64,000 bases of DNA from Armigeres subalbatus (lineage: Eukaryota > Arthropoda > Insecta > Diptera > Culicidae): positions 429,349,240 to 429,413,239 of the forward strand of contig NC_085140.1 of assembly GCF_024139115.2 (NCBI RefSeq), read 5' to 3'. How positions within the stretch are numbered: the stretch's first letter is position 1; each line of letters begins with the position of its first letter. The translations under genes were made by a program, and so were the position numbers. Under the pieces are notes generated by a model. That model was not told where the DNA came from. It saw only the letters and a program-made list of their open reading frames with translations, and did no database searches. Below, in pieces: positions 1 through 9,273 of this stretch.

Positions 1-17
1 CACAAACTCGCATATTC

Positions 18-120
18 TAGCGAATAAGTGTATAAGGTGGAGGCGATATAGGCGCATTTCTCCATTTGACTGCATGCAAAGTGTACGTATATGGCCTCCA
101 CTTTGTACACTTATTCGCTA
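18..120. mobile_element. Foldback MITE with TA ends
   Basis: Two inverted arms of about 27 bp (18-44 and 94-120) share AGCGAATAAGTGTA and GGTGGAGGC / GCCTCCACTTTG, with a loop of about 50 bp. Both ends finish in TA, as expected for a TA-targeting (Tc1/mariner-type) MITE. A related piece, GTATATGGCCTCCACTTT, occurs near 48484. No coding capacity. Confidence 0.6.
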
Positions 121-147
121 TTATATACGATCTTGTTTTTGCTGGGT

Positions 148-483
148 GGAGTTTGGAGTGCGCCAATTACCGAGGAATAACCCTCCTTAATTCGGTGTAC
201 AAAATTATGTCCCGTATTCTGTTCAACAGATTGAGACCGCTTGAAGAGTCCTTCGTCTGCGAATACCAAGCAGGTTTTCGTGAGGGCCGATCAACGACGG
301 ATCAAATGTTTACCCTGAGACAAATCCTTGATACATCCCGGGAGTACAACTTGCAGACACATCATCTGTTTATTGATTCCAAGGCGGCGTATGATTCAGT
401 GAAACGGAATGAATTATGGCAAATTATGCTTGAACATGGTTTTCCGGCGAAACTGATACGGCTGATTCGTATAACGTTGGACT
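148..483 (+). pseudogene. RTE-like reverse transcriptase fragment, N-terminal part
   Basis: An open frame reads NYRGITLLNSVYKIMSRIL, then EYQAGFREGRSTTDQ and THHLFIDSKAAYDSV, which are RT fingers/palm blocks of non-LTR retrotransposons. The FIDSKAAYD block carries the first catalytic aspartate. The frame stops where the 484-1777 insertion enters and resumes at 1793. The endonuclease and the start are missing. RTE is preferred over Jockey because of the wording of the blocks and the likely matching C-terminus at 6403-6614. Confidence 0.75.
469..483. repeat. Target-site duplication, left copy
   Basis: GTATAACGTTGGACT occurs here and again at 1778-1792, an exact 15-bp match that joins two halves of the same RT reading frame. 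It marks the insertion of the 484-1777 element. Confidence 0.85.
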
Positions 484-1777
484 TGCCATTGTAGTTGCCA
501 AACTACCACACGGAAGTGTACTGGAGTGTCGGACTCGACCATACCGGTAATACCGACTAAACTCCCTTGGGCTCCATCATCGTTTCCCCCAGGAACTACC
601 TCGCAGTACTACTTCTGGGGGGACGGCAGTACTAAGCGTACTCGCTCATTATCGCTCACACAGGCACTCGTCCCACGCGAGACTGACTTGGGTGCTCGCA
701 CACCATTCACTCCATTTGAGTCTAACTTGGATGCTCTCCCGGGCGCTCCGCTGCCATGCCTCGAGGTGTCAATAGCGGTAACTGCCTGGGCCTACAGATA
801 TTACGCTACGACACTCCTGCCTCAGCACGAGCAGATCAATCACACCACTGCCGAAGCAGACCACACGCTACCCTGCCGAAGCAGGGACACTCCCCATGCA
901 CCACATGTGCACAACTGTAGGTGTGTGGGTACAACCCACTGCTACCCTGCCGCCGAAGCAGCTTCTCCAAAGACCATTCGCTCCATGTGACCCTTTTTCG
1001 GGTGCTCACTCTAACACTCCACTGCCATGCCTCGAGGTGTCGAGAAGGTACCTCGACTCCTACCTCAGCATGTGCAGTCCATACTCAGACTTCTGCTGCG
1101 CTTCGAGGTGTCGATAGCGGTAACTGCCTGGGCCTACATATATTACGCTACGACACTCCTGCCTCAGCACGAGCAGATCAATCACACCACTGCCGAAGCA
1201 GACCACACGCTACCCTGCCGAAGCAGGGACACTCCCCATGCACCACATGTGCACAACTGTAGGTGTGTGGGTACAACCCACTGCTACCCTGCCGCCGAAG
1301 CAGCTTCTCCAAAGACCATTCGCTCCATGTGACCCTTTTTCGGGTGCTCACTCTAACACTCCACTGCAATGCCTCGAGGTGTCGATACCTCGACTCCTAC
1401 CTCAGCATGTGCAGTCCATACTCAGACTTCTGCTGCGCTTCGAGGTGACAATAGCGGTGACGCGCTATGACACTCCTGCCTCAGCACAAACAGATCACTC
1501 ACTCCCTGCCGAAGCAGCTCACGCACTACCCTACCGAAGTAGGGACACTCCACATGCCAATTGGCACTCCCTGGGCTTGTGCTTTTGAAGCGGCACACAG
1601 TCGCTTTGATAGAGTCCGCTTACGGGCACTTGTGGTTTTTTGGGAGGGATTTTAGCAGAGCCCACTGCTAAATCCCACCACGCCCTAGGCAGTTCTCCCT
1701 GACTCGCAGACAGCTGGGGAGGGGTCGTCAAGCCCTTGGACATGGTCCATGCTGTCCCTGCTGTCCCTGCTGACCCA
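484..1777 (+). mobile_element. Non-autonomous retroelement with 340-bp monomers and repeated C-rich tail
   Basis: A 1,294-bp insertion bounded by an exact 15-bp duplication. The 5' two thirds are tandem monomers of about 340 bp; the 3' part (about 1565-1777) is non-repetitive and ends in short repeats of TGCTGTCCC. The 3' part shares GGTCGTCAAGCCCTTGGACA and a GCGGCACAC..GTCGCTTTG block with the minus strand of 50655-50830 and its copy in block A, so it is a multi-copy family. Long target duplication plus a microsatellite-like 3' end suggest LINE-type target-primed insertion. No convincing protein is encoded; the open frames are low-complexity translations of the monomers. Confidence 0.7.
763..1560 (+). 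repeat. Tandem array, about 340-bp monomer, 2-3 copies
   Basis: The phrase GCGGTAACTGCCTGGGCCTA starts at 775 and 1117 (spacing 342); a shortened third copy has GCGGTGA at 1454 (spacing 337). Intervening sequence, including the CACCACATGTGCACAACTGT stretch, also repeats. Such monomers resemble the 5' promoter monomers of some LINEs; that role is inferred. Confidence 0.85.
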
Positions 1778-1792
1778 GTATAACGTTGGACT
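1778..1792. repeat. Target-site duplication, right copy
   Basis: Exact second copy of GTATAACGTTGGACT (first copy 469-483). Confidence 0.85.
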
Positions 1793-1990
1793 GATCAAAA
1801 TCAAGTGTAAGGGTTGCGGATGAAATATCGACGTCATTTGTTACCTTAGATGGATTAAAGCAGGGTGATGGGATTTGCGGACAATATCGATATTATCGGG
1901 ATTGATCGCCGTGCCGTGGAAGAGGCTTTTGTGCCTTTTAAGAGGGAGACAGCGAGGATTGGACTCACGATCAATACCAGCAAAACGAAG
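1793..1990 (+). pseudogene. RTE-like reverse transcriptase fragment, palm region
   Basis: Continues the RT of 148-483: a frame reads SKSSVRVADEIS, then SFVTLDGLKQGD, then after a deletion and frameshift FADNIDIIGIDRRAVEEAF and GLTINTSKTK. About 40 residues between the QGD block and the catalytic box are missing, and the box reads FADN instead of FADD, so the copy is dead. A stop lies just after the duplicated target site. It ends exactly where the BEL/Pao LTR-like sequence begins. Confidence 0.75.
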
Positions 1991-2360
1991 TGTTGGCGCT
2001 TACCAATAATGCGTCCTACGTTGTGTCTTCGATCTTTCTAATTATGTTTGAGTTTTCTTCCACGCAGCTCCACCGTGTACGGTACCAGCAACGGATAATA
2101 AGCTTCACTACACCAGCAGCAGCAACATCAACAGCGACAACGGGGGCAACGACGGCAACGAGGCACGGACTAGGCAATCAAAGCACACAAAAGATTGTTC
2201 AGCACTACACTACGTTTATTTTTCTTCTTAGAATATTAACTAGGACTATGTGGTTTAGCTTAACACACTGGGATGCAATGAAATCTTTATTTAAACTTCC
2301 ACGGGCTTTGCACATGCAGGTTGAACTTCGACTGACGAGTGTTATAGGTTGAGTTGGATT
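1991..2360 (-). mobile_element. Probable 3' LTR and downstream sequence of the BEL/Pao element
   Basis: The RT fragment stops at 1990 and the new sequence starts TGTTGGCGC, so the minus strand ends GCGCCAACA, as LTRs of this group commonly do. AATAAA-like signals lie on the minus strand. A run rich in CAG/CAA/ACG triplets occupies 2117-2163. No second LTR remains at the other end, so the LTR identity cannot be confirmed by comparison. Confidence 0.4.
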
Positions 2361-3223
2361 CTATGCTACGTTTAGCTCTCGTTTTGCTCCCTCAAAGTTT
2401 TTTCCGTTGTCCGAATAAATGTGGGCTGGGATTCCACGTCTTGCAATGAATCGGCGTAAAGCTGCAATGAACCCCTGGGTGGAGAGGTCCCCAACTAACT
2501 CTAGGTGGACAGCCTTTGTTGCGAAACATATAAATATGCCGGGGCTGCTCGTTTATGGATGTGATTCATGTATAGAGGACCAGCATAATCCACGCCTGTG
2601 TTGGAGAAGGGATGACTTGGTAAAACCCTCGCTGCTGGTAGCTGACCTATCTGCTGGTGAGCGGGCTGCGGGCGATGGCGTATACACCGGAAACAATTAC
2701 GTACGATACTATGGATCAAACGACGACCGTTCAGTGGCCAGTATTCCTCACGAATCGACGACAACAGAAGACGCCCGCCGCCGTGAAGTAGCTTCCGATG
2801 ATAGTGTTCTCCGATTAGCCTGGTGAATGGATGATTTTTTGGGAGGAGGGCAGGGTGTTTGGACTGGTATGGAAGCTGAGACAGGTTCAATCGGCCTCCT
2901 ACTGGTAGTATTCCTTCCGGATCGATGAATGGACACATTCGACGTATTGGCGATTTCTTCATTACGGTATTTCCTCGCTGCAGGTCCTTGATCTCATCCC
3001 CGAAGACATCTTGCTGGGCAAGCCTGGTTAGAAGGGCATTAGCGTTGACAAGCTCCTGGACGGTGAGTGACTGCGCGTCGAGTTCGATTCCCGTGAGGGG
3101 TGCAATTGACTGGGTTCTGGCCTTTGAACGTGTTCTTGTTACGAAACGGAGGCAATATCCTACAGTGTGGAGTAGTCGAGTATAGGACGACCACCGAAGA
3201 AACCATGGGTTGATGCTGGTCAT
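2361..3223 (-). pseudogene. BEL/Pao integrase (pol C-terminal part), broken
   Basis: On the minus strand the frame carries the integrase zinc-binding pattern (histidines in GEHYHRKLLHGG, cysteines in NCFRCIRHRP), then the catalytic core start NTGVDYAGP. After a frameshift near 2500 it continues with TKAVHLELV, STQGFIAALRRF and IYSDNGKNFEGAK, which holds the second catalytic aspartate. A stop at 2361 follows before the final glutamate region, so the integrase is truncated as well as frameshifted. It belongs with the RNase H and RT pieces upstream on the minus strand. Confidence 0.85.
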
Positions 3224-3304
3224 TGTTTGAATGGATGCAACAACGCTTTTGGTTTCCAGAATGTCCTCCGATACGGCAGGTAGGTTTGAAATTGGCCAGG
3301 ATGA

Positions 3305-3851
3305 CTATTGGTGTGCTAGCCATGAAGGGCCATGCTTCCAATCTTCACTTTGCAGGAAATCTTCCACTGACATTCCGCGTGAAACTAGATCCGCAGGGTT
3401 CTCGGAGCCGGATATATGGTTCCATTTGCTTCCATGGGTGAAGTGTTGCAAGTGGTGCTCGAATCCAATACAAACAAACGGCAGAGTCGGACCAGAAATA
3501 CGATGGAGATACATTGATGTGGATTGCTTGTTTGATGCGATGATGTAGATGAGCTGCCAGAACACAAGCACACAGTTCCAGGCGAGCTATTGTCAGTCTC
3601 TTTAGTGGAGCTACCGAAAATACGGTACCCAGAGTATTTTCGCAACGGACGTATGTGCATGCTCCGTATTGAGACGTTGACGCATCAGCAAAAGTATGCA
3701 GCTCGATTTGCGCATCTGGGAGAAAGGCGTAGCGATCAATTCGATAGGTTGCAATTCTTGGAAGCTCAAGTCGAAATTTTTCCCATTTTAGTCGAATAAT
3801 GTGAGGCAGTGGGTCATCCCAGTCGCAAGAGAGGGACCATAGCTCCTGCAT
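3305..3851 (-). pseudogene. BEL/Pao RNase H region
   Basis: The frame contains ELHTFADASTSQYGACTYVR, RLTIARLELCACVLAAHL and PSYFWSDSAVCLYWIR: the aspartate, glutamate and aspartate of an RNase H active site in the usual order and spacing. This domain follows RT in BEL/Pao pol. A frameshift or gap around 3851-3949 separates it from the RT frame, and another ends it near 3345. Confidence 0.8.
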
Positions 3852-3948
3852 CAGGATTTTGGCTCTGACTACGATGGGTGCAATTAAGCCGAGCGGATCG
3901 AAGGGTCTAGAGATGTCGGAGAGGATTGATCGCTTTGTTGGAGGCTCA

Positions 3949-5637
3949 TTACGTTGCTGTATTGGGGAATCGAAACGAAGTGTATCGAACTCTGGTTCCC
4001 ATCGAATTCCAAGCGCTAGTCCACTTTCTCAGCATGAATCCACCTTTCAAGAGTAAGTTCGCCAATTCTTCTCGTAGGTGGATAGCTTCCTCGATGGTTT
4101 TCGCCCCTCCAATAAAATCATCTACATAAAAGTTTTTCCGAAGTGCTTGGCCGGCAACTGGATAGTCATTACCTTCATCCGATGCAACTTGCTGGAGTGC
4201 TCGCGTCGCCAGAAAAGAGGAAGGGGATAGACCAAGGGATAGACCGTAGGTGACGGTTTGCGATACATAGGTTTGAACTGGGGAGTTTTTTGTGAACCGG
4301 AAGAGAATGCGTTGCAAAGGACAATCATCTGGGTGTAGGCCAACCTGCCGGTACATCTTCGCTATGTCACCAACCAGAGCTACGGGATGAGTCAGAAACC
4401 GGAGAATGATGGCAAGAAGATCATCTTGGACCACCGGACCCACGCAGAGAGCTTCATTCAGGGAGAAGCCGGTTGAAGTACGAGCAGAGCCGTCGAATAC
4501 GACCCTTACTTTGGTGGTTGTACTTGCCTCCTTGATAACGGGGTGGTGAGGAAGATAGTATGTGTGGGAGTGGTTTCCATCGTCCGACTCGACCAATCGC
4601 ATATGGCCGAGGGAGAGGTACTGCCTCATGAAATCGTGATATTCTTCCTTCAGCTTTTGGTCCCGTTCTAGTCGCCGCTCGAGTTGCTCGAAGCGACGAA
4701 GAGCGCTGATTTTGGATTCACTTAGCATCGCGTCGAAATCGGGTTTCCGTGGTAGCCGGACAATGTAGCGGCCTGTCTCGTCACGAGACGTTGTGGATTG
4801 GAAGAAATCCTCACAGTGGCGCTCCTCTACCGAATAGTTGTTGACAACGGTCAATTCTTCAGTTTTCCAAAAACGTTCGATACATTCCTCAAGTGTCGGC
4901 ATAGAAACAGCGACGATACTGGGAGTAATAGATTGCCGTTGAATAGGGTGACCCGTGCTTGCTGATCCCGTTACTACCCAACCGAAAACGCTGTCTACCA
5001 GTGTCGGAAGATTGTCGGACAACTGAAAACGAGCAGTACTTGGAAAGAACGAGTGGTAGTGTTTTGCGCCCAGAATCATGTCAATCTGTTGGCTCTTATT
5101 GAACATGGAATCGGCCAATGACAAATTTTGAGGAATCTGCCAGTCTTCGATGCATACATCTTGTGCTGGACGATCTAAAGTCAATGTGTCCATTAATAGT
5201 AGGTCCGCACCGCATTCAAAGCTGTCGTTTCGCGATTTGATTCGAGCAAAGATCGATTCCTTCACTTTCTTTGAGATATTTCCAGCTCCCTGAATTGTCA
5301 CGTTCACAGGAGTCCGTTTCAAGTGCAATCGTCGTGCCAGACGATCCGTAATGAGATTTGGTTGGGAGGCACTGTCGAGCAGTACACGCGCTATGTGGTC
5401 TTGTCCGTATGCATCGACTACCTTCACCAGTACCGTCAGCAGAAAAACGTCTTCTCGAGATTGTGGAGCAGAGGCACTGACAACGACTCTAGGAAATTCT
5501 TCAACATCTACGACGGATGATCGGGGAATTGATTCCGCGACGGAAGAAGCAGCAGACTGGAAGGCTTGCGTCGACATAGACGTGCGAGTGGAAGGCGAAT
5601 CGTTTACTGATCGAGAGACGTCACCGGAATGCAGCAT
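3949..5637 (-). pseudogene. BEL/Pao protease and reverse transcriptase
   Basis: A long open minus-strand frame. Residues about 80-100 read ARVLLDSASQPNLITDRLA, an aspartic-protease-like DSAS site. Farther on, RVVFDGSARTSTGFSLNEAL, VALVGDIAKMYRQVGL and NFYVDDFIGGA are RT palm blocks; YVDD is the catalytic box. The order protease-RT-RNase H-integrase identifies LTR-type pol, and the wording is that of BEL/Pao. The frame is broken at its 3' side by a frameshift before RNase H, so the full polyprotein cannot be made. Confidence 0.85.
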
Positions 5638-6402
5638 CGTATGATGACGTTTACGGCAATGCTTGCAGCTGTAAGTTGATGAGCAATTACGAGCAATGTG
5701 GTCACTTTTAAGGCAATTGTGACACAGGTGCTTGCTCGATACGAAACGCAGCCGTTCGGAATGAGACTATTGGTTGAACCTTGCACATTTCATAAGCGGA
5801 TGATCTTGATTGCAAGCTGGACATTTGCAGGCGGAATTGAAAGTAGAAGCACATGATACACGGAAATTGGAAGCCCTTTTGGAAGAATGAGATGACACGT
5901 TTGGAACGGATGCGGGATGATGATGATTCACCAGAATGGACTCCAAAACGCGCATACGACGCTGAAGAAACTCGATCAAGCAGTGGTAGTTCGGGTTGCT
6001 AGAGGTTGATGCGTGCTCTTCCCAGGCTTTAAGCGTGTCGTCAGGGAGTTTTGTGCACAATAGATGTTCCAGGATGGTGCTCCAGGATTCCGTTGGTTCG
6101 CCTAGTTGACACAGGATCTTGGTGTGACGCTGGAATTCATCCACCAGTGCATGTAGAGATGCAGCAGTTTCCCTTTTAACCGAGTTGATTTCGAGCAGTG
6201 CTTGGAGATGCCGTTTCTTTAACAGGTATTCATTGGCGTACCAGTCCACCAATGTTTGCCAAGCCAGGTTGTAATTCGCTGAGCAAATCGCAATGGACTC
6301 AATGAGCTGAGCCGCTTCACCTTTCAGAGCTGCTCTCAAATAATGAAACTTTTGGATGGCTGCAACGTCGGAATTTAAAGGGCTGGATATTATTAAGCTC
6401 AT
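5604..6402 (-). pseudogene. BEL/Pao gag-like region with zinc knuckle, 5' truncated
   Basis: The minus-strand frame starts in mid-domain with KFHYLRAALKGEAAQLIESI, a gag block of BEL/Pao (DUF1759-type), and ends near 5767 with CPACNQDHPLMKCARF, a cysteine/histidine knuckle. A second knuckle-like stretch lies at 5786-5640. The N-terminus, the leader and the 5' LTR are absent; the sequence passes directly into plus-strand RTE sequence at about 6403. Confidence 0.75.
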
Positions 6403-6614
6403 TCAACACGGCAGACTACGGTGGGCTGGTCACGTTGTTTATATGCCGGAAGCACGTCAAGCGAAGATAATATTTAGTAGAGATCCCGGAAGTGGCCGCG
6501 TACACGATGGCTTTTTGCAGTTGAAGAGGACCTGAGGGCGCTCAATGTTCACGGCGACTGGAAGCGATTGGCCCAGGATCGAGTCCAGTGGAGACGGATA
6601 CTCCATTCGGCGTA
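6403..6614 (+). pseudogene. RTE-like element, C-terminal fragment
   Basis: The plus strand reads LIQHGRLRWAGHVVYMPEA, then after a frameshift VEEDLRALNVHGDWKRLA and DRVQWRRILHSA before a stop. This GRLRWAGHV ... DRxxWRRIL tail is typical of RTE-type ORFs. It is probably the 3' end of the element whose RT lies at 148-1990, split by the BEL/Pao insertion and a deletion of the intervening RT. Confidence 0.75.
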
Positions 6615-7078
6615 GGTTCACCGAAGAGCTGTAGCCAATCAAAATAGAAAAAAAAATGAATCTCCTTTGCTCCTAGATCCATGGCAGTAGAGTTCAGCCA
6701 GGAAAGGAGGGCGGCGCGAACGTGGTGAAATGGTAAGATGTTTGCTTCAGCGGAGATAGCTCTAGCGGATGTTGATGGGTGAAGTTTGGAGGCTATATGA
6801 AGATATAGTTGTTGAAAACTGGATATATGGTGCTATCCAGCTGTTCTGGGCATAGTCGACTGTCAATCAAGACCTATTGAAGCAGCGTATTCTCTGTGTC
6901 AAGTATTGTGTTCTCTTATCTCCAATATTTTCATGACTGATGCGAGGTATAAATAAGATGTTATAGGTTCATTACCCAAATTAGCGTTGCGCGTTAAAGC
7001 AAGTCAAATTTGTTAGCAGAAACTCTAACTAACTCTAACTAACTTGGTAAAATGTACAACATTAAGCATGACAAACAT
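6615..7078. other. Gene-free stretch
   Basis: I see no coding sequence. It holds an A-run after the RTE tail (near 6644) and a short tandem of AACTCTAACT near 7020-7043. Confidence 0.5.
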
Positions 7079-7403
7079 TACCCGGGCAGAAGCCATGAAC
7101 AGAATAACAAAACATGATATGGACTTGATTGATATAAGAGATAAAAGAACAGGCAACAATATCAAAAATTTGCACCGAAATATCATTTAAATATCACGAT
7201 ATGCTATGGATAAGAACAAACCAATGGCACATGATATTGATCACTTATTACAAATAGCATAACTTGATCTTCTGATGATATTTTAGTGCAAAATTTTGAT
7301 ATTATCGTCTGATCTTTTATCTCTTATATCAATCATGTCCATATCTCATTTTGCTATCTTATCAACATTTGATATTATTGAGCTATTTTCGTCTACTCGG
7401 GTA
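7079..7403. mobile_element. Foldback MITE with ACCCGGGCAGA-type ends
   Basis: Inverted ends TACCCGGGCA (7079) and TACTCGGGTA (7394-7403), with a longer inverted arm inside: GATATAAGAGATAAAAGA near 7131 faces TCTTTTATCTCTTATATC near 7312. TA at both outer ends fits a TA target duplication. About 320 bp, no protein. Confidence 0.65.
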
Positions 7404-7684
7404 GACATAACGTTTTTACCTAAAGGACGTAAGTCATACACGATTCTTTGAGACTGTACAATTGGCTCCTAAAATGAAGAATTGATATTCGATTTTATTT
7501 CATCAAACGATAAAGCTAGTTTGCCTGAACTTGTCATATTTTTTTCCAATACAGAATTCGAAAGATTGTTTATTTGAATAAAAAAAGGAACCGCATCTTT
7601 GACATTTCCTTTAAGTTTGACGTTCAACATAATAGCCTAGCCTAGGATCCAAGATAATAACGTACAATTCGTGCTGAAAAACTC

Positions 7685-7972
7685 AGAGTATTCGAGAGAC
7701 GGATACTTAGGACCATCTTTGGTGGTGTGCCAGAAGACGGTGTGTGGCGGCGAGGGATGAACCACGAGCTCGCCCAACTCCATGACGAACCCAGCATCTA
7801 AAGCCGGAAGGGTGCGATGGGCAGGGCATGTTGCAAGAATGACGGACAACAACCCTGCAAAGAAGGTGTTCATTTCCTATCCGGCAGGTACGAAGTGGCG
7901 TGGAGCGTAGCGAGCGAGGTGGGCTGACCAGGTACAGAACGACTTGGCGAGCGTGAGGCGCATTCGAGGCAT
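7685..7972 (+). pseudogene. RTE-like element, C-terminal fragment
   Basis: The plus strand reads LRVFERRILRTIFGGVPEDG and WRRGMNHELAQLHDEPSI, then, out of frame, MTDNNPAKKVFI and a basic tail. This is the post-RT region of an RTE ORF, with frameshifts. It is a separate, 5'-truncated copy. Confidence 0.7.
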
Positions 7973-8213
7973 CAAATTGTTGATTCAGTGTTATCTGTTT
8001 AGATGTAAGCTATATAAATTAATGAATCGTGCTGAAAAATTCATCTTTTTGCTGCTAGTTGCACAAACTACTGTTTTACGGATTTAGATAATTTACCGAG
8101 TTCTTTAACAAAGCACCAACGTTTGCAGTAACAAACGATATAGGAATTTACAGTCCATTTCCGTCGAATCAACATACCTAACATGATTCTTATGACTTCA
8201 TATGCCATTGTAG
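7973..8213. other. Intergenic sequence with a short dispersed repeat
   Basis: The phrase TCGTGCTGAAAAATTCATCT followed by TTGCACAAACTACT (8027-8073) recurs, slightly changed, at 24760-24813. Nothing else is recognised. Confidence 0.4.
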
Positions 8214-8411
8214 GGTTTAGCCAAGATGAATACACAGCTAGGTGTTTCAATGTGCTCAGTTTATGGACGAGAAGAAGGCGGGGGTGAAAAATTCATTTTC
8301 GGTGCAAAACATAAACAAACCGGCTGGCTCTCCCATACTAAAATCCAAGATGGCTGAATCGTGAATTTGGCAGATTGGAACACCTAGTGGTGTATTCATC
8401 TTGGGTTTAGC
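8214..8411. mobile_element. 182-bp MITE with 8-bp target duplication
   Basis: The element (8222-8403) begins CAAGATGAATACAC and ends with the inverse GTGTATTCATCTTG; the inverted ends extend about 30 bp with few mismatches (AGCTAGGTGTT / AACACCTAGT). It is flanked on both sides by GGTTTAGC (8214-8221 and 8404-8411). An 8-bp duplication with CA-starting ends fits hAT or P-type transposition. It lies about 150 bp upstream of the DUF4729-type gene. Confidence 0.8.
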
Positions 8412-8556
8412 AATCGTTCTACGATCAGCTTGCTTCACCAACGATCCAATCTATAGGATCCAGATACCGCGATACTTCCTAAATGTTGAGTCTTTCGCAA
8501 TCTAGTAGCCTTTCTGTGTTAAACTATCGCACCAAAGTCGCCATATCAAACGCGTC

Positions 8557-9273
8557 ATGCAAAACACTTCTGCGTCGCACTCATCAATTCGAAATTCCTC
8601 AAAATGTCCCATCATTTTATGCCCTACGGTTCTGACGGAAACAACCCTCCTCGATCACTTAGTAAGTGAGCACAAGAACATCGACATCAAGTCTGTGAAC
8701 GATGGCGAAAAAGCGCAGCTATCTTTCCGCGAGTCCATCTTCCCGTATGGCCAACCAGTTTGTATGGGATTGTTGCTGTACGGTGGAAAAGGAACCCATT
8801 TGCGTCCCGTCCAAACTGGACTTGCTCATCGCAATTCGATTCTGTCGGCCAGTTGTGCAGCCTTCGAAAAGCACCTCCCGGTAATGGTCATGGGATGCAA
8901 AACTCACCTAACAGATATGCTGGAAGACGACGACATACCACCAGAAATGTTCAATGACATTTGTCAAGAGCGGGAAGCGGCCCAGGATGGATCAGATCCG
9001 GAGCAGGACATATTTGTGCTGTGGTTGATTGCTCCGAGTACGACCAGGCCTGTATACGGGGACCTGACCATAAGCGATGCGGAACGTAACGTTGTGCGAG
9101 GTTGTCGAATGCTGGTTCGCGAATTTCAGAAATGGCTGCTGCCGAAGACGTTTTTGAGCGAAGGAATGGACTATCTGATGGTGAACCGTGGTGAAATGAA
9201 TTTATTGACTCGGGGTGATGAGTCTGATCTGGAGATGGAGGTGTGTATAGAGGAAGGTAAAATGGAAGTGTAA
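8557..9273 (+). CDS. DUF4729-like protein, 238 residues
   Basis: The longest clean host-like frame of the window. Near the N-terminus CPIILCPTVL and a following LLDHLVSEHKN resemble the zinc-finger-like start of dipteran DUF4729 proteins. The middle has a VCMGLLLYGGKGTHL block and the C-terminal third has IFVLWLIAPSTTRPVYGDLT and a PKTFLSEGMDYLMVNRGEM motif, both characteristic of that family as I remember it. The C-terminus is acidic. The function of the family is unknown. The start at 8557 is the first ATG of the frame and precedes all recognised blocks. Single exon, no transposon motifs. A MITE sits just upstream and may affect its promoter. Confidence 0.65.
   Translation: MQNTSASHSSIRNSSKCPIILCPTVLTETTLLDHLVSEHKNIDIKSVNDGEKAQLSFRESIFPYGQPVCMGLLLYGGKGTHLRPVQTGLAHRNSILSASCAAFEKHLPVMVMGCKTHLTDMLEDDDIPPEMFNDICQEREAAQDGSDPEQDIFVLWLIAPSTTRPVYGDLTISDAERNVVRGCRMLVREFQKWLLPKTFLSEGMDYLMVNRGEMNLLTRGDESDLEMEVCIEEGKMEV

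Noticed and set aside
526..1588. Overlapping frames of 60-154 residues
   Set aside because: They lie in the 340-bp monomers and repeat with them; no protein motif.
7079..7403. Non-coding RNA hairpin gene
   Set aside because: The TA-flanked inverted ends make a MITE the simpler explanation.
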